From contig DETX01000119.1 in assembly GCA_002362145.1 (NCBI GenBank), positions 1-7,699 on the forward strand: 7,699 bases of DNA. The letters run 5' to 3'. The DNA is from Clostridiales bacterium UBA3277. GTDB taxonomy: Bacteria > Bacillota > Clostridia > Oscillospirales > Oscillospiraceae. Under the pieces are notes generated by a model. The model was not told the origin of the DNA. It saw only the letters and a program-made list of their open reading frames with translations, and did not search any database. Numbering within the stretch: position 1 is the stretch's first letter; each line of letters opens with the position of its first letter. Of the stretch, positions 1 to 5,096 are shown in pieces. The translations under genes were made by a program, and so were the position numbers.

Positions 1-210
1 TGCCCCGAAGGGGCGAGGGAATGGCGCATTTTTTGTATGCTCTTGCATAGCAAAACCGCCGTTGCCGGGGTGCGGCAACGGCAAAGCAGGCCCCGGTCTG
101 CCGGAGCGAAACAATCCTATGCGCACCTTTCACGCAGCGCTGGCGCTTAATGTCAGGTTCTTAAAAGGATGGTATCACATCCTTCTGCATTTGTCCAGCC
201 CCGGGCCGGA
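1..210. other. Non-coding flank with several inverted repeats
   Basis: I find no supportable gene here: short frames lack a ribosome site and any recognisable protein. The stretch holds four short inverted repeats: GCCCC/GGGGC at 2-14 around GAA; a 10-bp arm pair at 31-55 with one bulged G at 50 and loop TCTT; a perfect 10-bp stem at 58-67/73-82 with a 5-nt loop; and AAGGATG/CATCCTT at 165-171/178-184. Read on the minus strand, the 58-82 stem is followed two bases later by TTTT (55-52), so it could be a weak back-up terminator for the peptidase operon. The rest shows nothing I can assign. Confidence 0.6.
58..82. repeat. Perfect 10-bp inverted repeat, possible second terminator
   Basis: Arms at 58-67 and 73-82 are exactly complementary, with a five-base loop at 68-72. 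On the minus strand the stem is followed by GG and then TTTT (55-52), a short U-tract. It lies about 130 bp past the main terminator of the minus-strand operon, so it may catch read-through. It may equally be a dispersed extragenic palindrome. Confidence 0.5.
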
Positions 211-243
211 AAAATTCAGCGCCCCCGGAGAAGGGGCGCTGAA
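210..243 (-). terminator. Rho-independent terminator of the phosphatase-peptidase operon
   Basis: An 11-bp perfect stem (215-225 with 233-243) encloses a 7-nt loop and, on the minus strand, runs directly into five T residues (214-210). The stem core is GC-rich (GCGCCCC/GGGGCGC). It begins 3 bp after the stop codon of the peptidase gene at 247-249, exactly where an intrinsic terminator for that operon would lie. The plus strand has A residues after the stem, so termination is expected in one direction only. Confidence 0.85.
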
Positions 244-246
244 AAA

Positions 247-1491
247 TTATCCTGCCATGACGGCCTCAATTTCTGCCGGCGTTCTGGCAATGGCGGCGGA
301 GAGGTTTTCACAGCCCGTCTCCGTCACCAGGCAGTTGTCCTCCAACCGGAAGCCAATGCCCCATTCCTCGTGATAGATGCCCACGTCCACGCAGAAGGCC
401 ATGCCGGGGGCCAGGACCTCCGGCCGCTCCACCACGTCGTGGACGTCATAGCCGATGTGATGGGCGCCGCCGTGCCACATGTAGGTCCCCACGTTCTCCT
501 CCCGGTCCAGCACGCCGGCGTCCATGAGGAGCTTTGCGTTGTAGGCGCGGATGGTGCCGTCCACGTCGGCCATTTTCATGCCGGGACGGATGATGGAGAA
601 AAGGTGGTTGGAGGTGGCCAGGGCGCAGTCGAAGAGGAGCTTCTGCCGGGGGGAGAATTTCCCGTTGCAGGGGAAGCCCCGGGAGACATCGGCGGACAGG
701 CCGTCCCACTGGGCACCCACGTCGTTGAGGATCATATCCCCGTCCTCGGCGCGGCCGGTGTAGGCATCATAGTGGATGCAGAAATTGTTGGCCCCGGCGG
801 AGATGATGGAGGCAAACCCGGGCCCCTGGGGGCCGAACTGGCCCAGGGCCCGGTCAAATTCCGCCTTGTATTGATATTCGTACATCCCGGTCCGGGAGGC
901 GCGCATCATGGCGAGGATTCCCGCACCGGTGATCTCCTCCGCCCGGCGCAGGGCGGCAATCTCGCAGGGCTGCTTGATGAGCCGCAGCCGCCGGAGGAAG
1001 GGGCTTAAGTCCCCGGTCCGGAGCTGGGGATAGTCCCGGGCGGCGGTGGCGGCGAAACGGTGGCCGGGCCGGGGTGCGTCGGCGGGGGCGTTGCGGTAGA
1101 GATCCAGATAGAGGTTGCGGAACCGCCCGGTCTGGGAAAGGGCGTGAAAGTCCGGGGCAAACCGGTCCAGATTCCGAATTTCTTCCACCCCGGAGAGCTC
1201 CTGGGCCTCCTGGGCACTGAGGCGGCGGCCCGTCCAGCGCTCCGCCATGGCGTCCTTGGGAAGCAGATACAGCGTCTGCCGCACCTGGCCGTTATGGTCC
1301 TTGACGGCCAAAAGAATGCTCTGCTTCTGGCGGATGCCGGTGAGGTAGAGGAAATTCCGGTCGGCGTGGAAGGGGTAGCAGGCGTCGGCGGACTTCACCA
1401 GCTCCTCCCCGGCAAACAAGACGGCAAGAGAGCCCTCGGGAAGGTTCTCCCAGAGACGGCGGCGGTTGCCCATGTGAAATTCTTTTTCCAT
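247..1491 (-). CDS. Xaa-Pro aminopeptidase (M24B, aminopeptidase P family)
   Basis: A cytoplasmic metallopeptidase predicted to remove the N-terminal residue from peptides whose second residue is proline. The 414 aa are close to bacterial PepP length. Residues about 5-135 form the aminopeptidase P N-terminal domain and about 165-410 the pita-bread catalytic domain. By the family pattern the metal ligands are Asp257, Asp268, His344 and Glu384, and His340 and His351 match the two other conserved active-site histidines (in WHGG and DVHD). At the fourth ligand position, normally Glu in a VEPG context, this protein has Asp369 in CVDVGIY. That keeps a carboxylate but shortens the side chain. The start is supported by AAGGAG (1500-1505) eight bases upstream. 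It is the second gene of an operon, 19 bp after the phosphatase. No signal peptide is seen. The family call is firm; substrate preference is not determined. Confidence 0.93.
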   Translation of the reverse strand: MEKEFHMGNRRRLWENLPEGSLAVLFAGEELVKSADACYPFHADRNFLYLTGIRQKQSILLAVKDHNGQVRQTLYLLPKDAMAERWTGRRLSAQEAQELSGVEEIRNLDRFAPDFHALSQTGRFRNLYLDLYRNAPADAPRPGHRFAATAARDYPQLRTGDLSPFLRRLRLIKQPCEIAALRRAEEITGAGILAMMRASRTGMYEYQYKAEFDRALGQFGPQGPGFASIISAGANNFCIHYDAYTGRAEDGDMILNDVGAQWDGLSADVSRGFPCNGKFSPRQKLLFDCALATSNHLFSIIRPGMKMADVDGTIRAYNAKLLMDAGVLDREENVGTYMWHGGAHHIGYDVHDVVERPEVLAPGMAFCVDVGIYHEEWGIGFRLEDNCLVTETGCENLSAAIARTPAEIEAVMAG

Positions 1492-1510
1492 GAAAATGAC
1501 TCCTTATTTA

Positions 1511-2296
1511 TTATAAGATGGGGGTGCCCGTCAGGACCTGGCTCCGGAAGGAGAGAATCAGCGCCTCCGGAATGCCCAGCCCCTGGGTCAAGAAGGCAAA
1601 GCGGTCCTGCCAGCAGCGGTCGATCTCCGCCAGGGTGGAGAGAAGATAGGCCTCCCTGGCAAGGAAAATATCCCTTACCTTTTCCGCGTCGCCCTCCGGC
1701 ATCCCGGAGGCGAGCAGTTTCTGGGCGTAAATCTCCGCCTTGGGCCCGTTTACCACATTGGTCAGCAGATAATCCTGGAGGATGGTCTGCTGGTCCACTT
1801 CCAGAGCCAGCAGCAAAACGGCGGCCAGGAGCCCGCACCGGTCCTTTCCCTCGGTGCAGTGCCAGAGAACGGCCCCGGAGGAGAAGTCCTGGTCCATGAC
1901 GGCCATGGCGGCCCGGCCCAGATTTTTCCGGCAGTCCGGGTCCGCCACCATATTCCGGTACAGCGCTTCCATGGGGGGAATGTCGCTGAGCTGGAAGTCC
2001 CGGTTTTCGTGGGAGATTCCGGCCATACGCACGTCGAACACCGGAATGGGGCAGATTTCGGCCCCGGGGACGGCGGCGTCGGGCTTTTCCTGCCGCTCCA
2101 TCCCGGTGCGCAGGTCGATGACCTTTTTCAGATGGTAATGGTTTTCCAGCGCGCGGATGTCCTGTTCGGCGGCGCCGCAGAGGCTGGCCGAGCGGAGCAG
2201 AAGCCCCCGGCGGATGCGCTGGCCCCGGGTTGTAGTCAGTCCGCCCAGGTCCCGGGCATTTGGGATGGACGCAAAAGAAATGATTCTGTCACACAT
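1511..2296 (-). CDS. Tyrosine/dual-specificity protein phosphatase, PtpB/LipA-like
   Basis: A cysteine-dependent phosphatase of 261 aa in the bacterial family that includes Mycobacterium PtpB and Listeria LipA. Known members act on phosphotyrosine and, in some cases, on phosphoserine/threonine or phosphoinositides. The family N-terminal signature NARDLGG lies at 13-19, followed by an IDLR strand at about 60-63. The P-loop HCTEGKDRCG spans 146-155, with nucleophile Cys147, Lys151, Asp152 and Arg153, matching the family's HCxxGKDR(T/S)G. The residue after the arginine is Cys154 rather than Thr or Ser. A DYLLTN motif at 175-180 is also family-typical. No signal peptide or membrane segment is seen, so it is probably cytoplasmic, or exported by an unseen route. 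AAAGGAA (2304-2310) lies seven bases before the start. First gene of the operon with the peptidase. The physiological substrate is unknown. Confidence 0.9.
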   Translation of the reverse strand: MCDRIISFASIPNARDLGGLTTTRGQRIRRGLLLRSASLCGAAEQDIRALENHYHLKKVIDLRTGMERQEKPDAAVPGAEICPIPVFDVRMAGISHENRDFQLSDIPPMEALYRNMVADPDCRKNLGRAAMAVMDQDFSSGAVLWHCTEGKDRCGLLAAVLLLALEVDQQTILQDYLLTNVVNGPKAEIYAQKLLASGMPEGDAEKVRDIFLAREAYLLSTLAEIDRCWQDRFAFLTQGLGIPEALILSFRSQVLTGTPIL

Positions 2297-2376
2297 AACC
2301 AGGTTCCTTTCTGTTTCTGCGGCCCTCCGGGAAGAGCCGGGCGTCGTGCCGGGGGAGGGCAGGGATACTTTTGCCT

Positions 2377-2405
2377 ATGATATCACAAAGCCCAAAAATC
2401 CGCAA
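2377..2405 (-). promoter_or_regulatory. Candidate sigma-A promoter for the phosphatase-peptidase operon
   Basis: On the minus strand, TTGCGG (2405-2400) is followed by a 17-base spacer and TATCAT (2382-2377). The -10 matches five of six consensus bases, the -35 only its TTG. The spacing is ideal and the position predicts a leader of about 70 nt before the phosphatase start. No other well-spaced pair is evident in this gap. This is inference from pattern only. Confidence 0.42.
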
Positions 2406-2424
2406 GACCGGGGGGCGATGCCGC

Positions 2425-2459
2425 AAAAAAGCCCTGGGCCGGAGTACGCCAGGGCTTTT
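2425..2459 (-). terminator. Bidirectional-type terminator after the TIM-barrel gene
   Basis: An 11-bp perfect stem (2427-2437 with 2449-2459) surrounds an 11-nt loop. The GC core GCCCTGG/CCAGGGC is flanked by A and T runs. Reading on the minus strand, the stem ends in a run of six T (2430-2425), which makes it the terminator of the gene ending at 2517, 57 bp upstream. The plus-strand side has four T, so it could also work weakly in the other direction. It insulates the TIM-barrel gene from the phosphatase operon. Confidence 0.82.
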
Positions 2460-2464
2460 CAGTG

Positions 2465-2493
2465 TTGACTTTTTCGGAAGAATCTTCTAAACT
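2465..2493 (+). promoter_or_regulatory. Promoter-like sequence antisense to the TIM-barrel gene
   Basis: TTGACT (2465-2470), a 17-base spacer and TAAACT (2488-2493) read on the plus strand, matching five and four consensus bases. The spacer ends in a GAAGA-A-TCTTC palindrome (2477-2487). It points into the 3' end of the minus-strand gene at 2517-3185, where no plus-strand gene is supported, so any transcript would be antisense. It may be a chance match in AT-rich DNA. Confidence 0.22.
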
Positions 2494-2516
2494 GGATTCA
2501 TACACCTTCTGCCGGA

Positions 2517-3185
2517 TTATTCCCGGTATTTGTCCATCAGGGTCCGGAAGAGAACCTGAGTGGAGGGCGGGGTATAGGTGATGGCGTTGGCGCCGGCCTC
2601 GACGGTCCGGCGGATGGTCTCCGGCTGGTTGCCGCCGGAGGCGATGATGGGAATGCTGGGAAAATCCCTTCGGATTTTCTCCACCACCCTGGGGGTGTTT
2701 GCCGCGCAGGCGACATTTAAAATGGAGGCCCCGGCATCCAGCCGGGCGGCGATGTCCGTATCCTCACGGGTCACGGTGATGACCACGGGGATGTCCACAG
2801 CCTTGGCCACAGCCAGAAGGTTCAGGTCCGTGACGGGGGCGTTGAGCACCACGCCCAGGGCCCCCTGGCTTTCGGCGTCCTTGGCAAGGCCCACGGTGCG
2901 AAGCCCCTTGGTGGTGCCGCCGCCGATGCCGCAGAACACCGGGATGTAGGAGTGCTTGATGATCGCCTCGCCGATGGCCGGCTGGGGCGTGAAGGGGTAT
3001 ACCGCAAAGACCGCGTCGGCGTTGCAGTTGCGGATGATGGCCAGGTCCGTGGAGAATACCAGGGACTTGATGCGCCGCCCGTAGATGAGGATGCCGCTGG
3101 CCTGATAGACCTCCTCCGGGATTTCTAGGATGTTATGCCGGAGCTGGCTTTCGATGCGGGGGAGAAAGTTCTTGCCGTCGCTCAT
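2517..3185 (-). CDS. Uncharacterised TIM-barrel protein (often labelled 'hydrolase')
   Basis: A 222-aa protein made of repeated strand-helix units, as in phosphate-binding TIM barrels of the HisF/TrpC/ThiE type. Strand-like segments occur at about 58-65, 81-90, 108-117, 132-140, 151-159, 178-186 and 197-207. Conserved-looking loops include GIGGG (86-90), LNAP (114-117) and ASGGN (182-186), the last resembling the phosphate-gripping GG motif at the end of such barrels. I recall similar Firmicute proteins annotated only as 'hydrolase', and I do not know a demonstrated reaction. The start at 3185 is chosen because GGAGGG (3193-3198) lies seven bases upstream and the likely promoter lies at 3218-3226. 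The frame stays open up to an ATG at 3239, which has no ribosome site and would start upstream of that promoter. Single-gene unit, divergent from the ABC importer operon. Confidence 0.82.
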   Translation of the reverse strand: MSDGKNFLPRIESQLRHNILEIPEEVYQASGILIYGRRIKSLVFSTDLAIIRNCNADAVFAVYPFTPQPAIGEAIIKHSYIPVFCGIGGGTTKGLRTVGLAKDAESQGALGVVLNAPVTDLNLLAVAKAVDIPVVITVTREDTDIAARLDAGASILNVACAANTPRVVEKIRRDFPSIPIIASGGNQPETIRRTVEAGANAITYTPPSTQVLFRTLMDKYRE

Positions 3186-3217
3186 AGGGGTTCCCTCCAT
3201 ATTCTGGTATTTTCCCC

Positions 3218-3226
3218 ATTTTATCA
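3218..3226 (-). promoter_or_regulatory. Extended -10 promoter of the TIM-barrel gene
   Basis: On the minus strand the sequence TGATAAAAT fits the extended -10 pattern TGnTATAAT with one mismatch. No good -35 lies 17 bases upstream, which is acceptable for extended -10 promoters. Transcription would begin near 3211 and give a leader of about 25 nt containing the GGAGGG ribosome site. It lies a few bases from the -35 of the opposing plus-strand promoter candidate. Confidence 0.45.
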
Positions 3227-3232
3227 GAGAAA

Positions 3233-3260
3233 TTGCCATGAGCGGTGAATAAACTATGAA
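3233..3260 (+). promoter_or_regulatory. Candidate promoter of the ABC importer operon
   Basis: TTGCCA (3233-3238, five of six) is separated by 16 bases from TATGAA (3255-3260, four of six) on the plus strand. Transcription would start near 3267 and leave a leader of about 60 nt before the permease start at 3329. The leader contains GTCCC-T-GGGAC (3297-3307), a perfect odd palindrome that could be an operator half-site pair, though no regulator gene is present in the window. Confidence 0.4.
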
Positions 3261-3328
3261 TCCTTTTGGGAAAAAATGAAAAATCGGGCCGACCCGGTCC
3301 CTGGGACGGCGGAAAAGAGGAAGCGCGT

Positions 3329-4219
3329 ATGGAACAAAACAACAAAAAGGGCTGGCTGTATCTGCTGCCGGCCATGGCGTTTTTGGGCGCCTTTCTGGTC
3401 TATCCGTTGGTGGATGTCTTTATCTACTCCTTTGAGGAGGGGTATAATTTCGCCTCCCAGACCTATTTCGGCATCGGCGGTTATAACTACGCCTATGTGC
3501 TCCATGACCCCTATTTTCTTCAGGCGCTGAAAAATACCTTCCTGCTGGTGATCATCACCGTGCCCCTGTCCACGGGCCTGGCCCTGCTCATCTCCGTGGG
3601 CCTGAGTTCCATAGAGAAGCTCCGGGAGCTGTACCAGACCGTCTATTTTCTTCCTTATGTGACGAACACGTTGGCCGTGGGTCTGGTGTTTATGATCCTG
3701 TTTCAGCAGACGCCCTACTCCGACGGCCTGGCGAACCTGGTGCTTGGGCTTTTCGGCCTGGGTCCGGTGGATTTCATCTCCGGCCCCTATTGGGCCAAAA
3801 TGCTGGTGCTGTGCGTCTACACCGTGTGGGTGGTCATGCCCTTTAAAATCCTCATCCTCACCGGAGCCCTGGCTTCCGTGGACCAGACCTACTACAACGC
3901 CGCCCGGGTGGACGGCACCTCCAAGGGGCGCATCTTCTGGAAAATTACCCTGCCCATGATCTCCCCGTCGGTGTTCTATCTGGTCATCACCGGCTTCATC
4001 GGGGCCTTCAAGGCCTATTCCGACGCCGTGGCCCTCTTCGGCGTGGACCTGAACGCGGCGGGGATGAACACCATCGTGGGCTATATTTACGATATGCTCT
4101 ATGGCAATTCCGGCGGCTACCCCTCCTACGCGTCCGCCGGGGCCATCGTGCTCTTTGCCATTGTGCTGACCATCACCTGCGTCAACCTGCTGGTGAGCAA
4201 GAAGCACGTCCACTACTAA
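3329..4219 (+). CDS. ABC sugar-type importer permease, MalF/UgpA-like
   Basis: A 296-aa inner-membrane permease, one half of the translocation channel of a CUT1 importer. Hydrophobic segments at about 9-30, 69-92, 107-125, 157-180, 211-229 and 268-289 give six membrane helices. The cytoplasmic EAA loop that docks on the ATPase is at 188-209, with AARVDGT (191-197) and ITLP (206-209); the usual leading Glu is Asn190. A GAFKAYSD stretch near 225-232 fits this family. The start ATG at 3329 has AGAGG (3316-3320) eight bases upstream. An in-frame TTG at 3266 would add 21 polar residues with no ribosome site and is rejected. It is the first gene of a three-gene operon, 13 bp before the second permease. 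The solute cannot be read from the permease. Confidence 0.92.
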   Translation: MEQNNKKGWLYLLPAMAFLGAFLVYPLVDVFIYSFEEGYNFASQTYFGIGGYNYAYVLHDPYFLQALKNTFLLVIITVPLSTGLALLISVGLSSIEKLRELYQTVYFLPYVTNTLAVGLVFMILFQQTPYSDGLANLVLGLFGLGPVDFISGPYWAKMLVLCVYTVWVVMPFKILILTGALASVDQTYYNAARVDGTSKGRIFWKITLPMISPSVFYLVITGFIGAFKAYSDAVALFGVDLNAAGMNTIVGYIYDMLYGNSGGYPSYASAGAIVLFAIVLTITCVNLLVSKKHVHY

Positions 4220-4232
4220 GGAGGCGCAAACC

Positions 4233-5096
4233 ATGGACTACGAATCCATTGAACGGGCCGCCGCCCGCCGGGCAAACATCCGAAGAGGCATCACCTACGT
4301 CTTTCTGACGCTCTGGGCGGTGCTGGTGCTGTTCCCCTTCTACTGGATGGTGCTGACCTCGGTGAAAAGCTACGGCGCCTACAACGCCGAGTGGGTGCCC
4401 AAGCTCTACACCCTCTCGCCCACCCTGGAAAACTATCAGAGCGCCTTCACGGCTGTGCCTCTGGCGGGGTACTTTGTCAATACCATCCTCTTCACCGTCA
4501 TCACCACCGCCATCATGCTGGTGGTCACCATCCTGGCGGCCTTTGCCTTCGCCCGCCTCAATTTCCGGGGGAAGGACCTGGTGTTCACCCTCTTCCTCTC
4601 CTTTATGATGATCCCCGGAGAGCTGGTGGTCATTACGAACTACGTCACCATCACGGATCTGGGGCTGCGCAACACCTTCACGGGCCTGATCCTTCCCAGC
4701 GTCACCTCGGTGTTCTACATCTACCTGCTCCGGGAGAACTTCGCCCAGATTCCGGACGAATTGTACTACGCCGCCAAGGTGGACGGCACCTCGGACCTGC
4801 GGTATCTGTGGAAGGTCATGATCCCCATCTGCAGGCCCACCATCATCACCGTCACCATTTTGAAGGTCATCGAGTGCTGGAACAGCTACGTCTGGCCCCG
4901 GCTCATCACCGACGACCCCAGCTATTATCTGGTCTCCGGGGGCATCCAGGAGATCCGGGAAAACGGCTTCGGTCGGGAAAATATCCCGGCCATGATGGCC
5001 GCGGTGGTGGTCATTTCCGTGCCGCTGATCGTACTGTTTCTGATCTTCCGCAAAAAGATCATGGCAGGCGTGGCCAGGGGAGGGGTGAAGGGATGA
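4233..5096 (+). CDS. ABC sugar-type importer permease, MalG/UgpE-like
   Basis: The partner channel subunit, 287 aa. A basic N-terminus (12-18) precedes membrane segments at about 20-42, 81-107, 115-137, 148-166, 199-216 and 252-272. The EAA loop is at 176-198, with AAKVDGT (180-186) and MIP (196-198) preceded by IPDELYY, close to the MalG pattern. The C-terminus ends in GGVKG, like the GAVKG tail common in MalG-type permeases. A perfect AAGGAGG (4218-4224) overlaps the stop of the first permease and sits eight bases before the ATG, so translation is probably coupled. Its own stop overlaps the start of the binding-protein gene by 4 bp. No ATP-binding subunit is encoded nearby; many Firmicute CUT1 systems share an MsmK-type ATPase encoded elsewhere, and that is likely here. 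Confidence 0.93.
   Translation: MDYESIERAAARRANIRRGITYVFLTLWAVLVLFPFYWMVLTSVKSYGAYNAEWVPKLYTLSPTLENYQSAFTAVPLAGYFVNTILFTVITTAIMLVVTILAAFAFARLNFRGKDLVFTLFLSFMMIPGELVVITNYVTITDLGLRNTFTGLILPSVTSVFYIYLLRENFAQIPDELYYAAKVDGTSDLRYLWKVMIPICRPTIITVTILKVIECWNSYVWPRLITDDPSYYLVSGGIQEIRENGFGRENIPAMMAAVVVISVPLIVLFLIFRKKIMAGVARGGVKG

Noticed and set aside
31..55. Inverted repeat near the left edge as a terminator
   Set aside because: The T run precedes the stem on the plus strand and no T run follows it on either strand, so it does not have terminator form.
169..1008. A long plus-strand open frame opposite the peptidase gene
   Set aside because: Its Val/Gly/His-rich composition and full overlap with a gene having all family motifs mark it as an antisense shadow. 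The same holds for the frame at 1060-1899.
3297..3307. GTCCC-T-GGGAC as a hairpin in the importer leader
   Set aside because: A one-base loop cannot form a hairpin in RNA. It could only be a protein-binding palindrome, and there is no further support.
3266..3328. TTG start for the first permease adding 21 residues
   Set aside because: No ribosome site lies upstream and the added residues are polar and unlike the family. ATG 3329 has AGAGG at proper spacing.
3254..4234. A long minus-strand open frame opposite the first permease
   Set aside because: Its His/Gly/Gln-rich product is the mirror of codon bias in the GC-rich permease gene. It has no ribosome site and overlaps a clear membrane protein gene.
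4391..5092. An upstream extension of the binding-protein frame giving a 760-residue protein
   Set aside because: It runs through the second permease in another frame, has His/Gly/Arg-rich composition and no domain. The ATG at 5093 has a ribosome site and a signal peptide.
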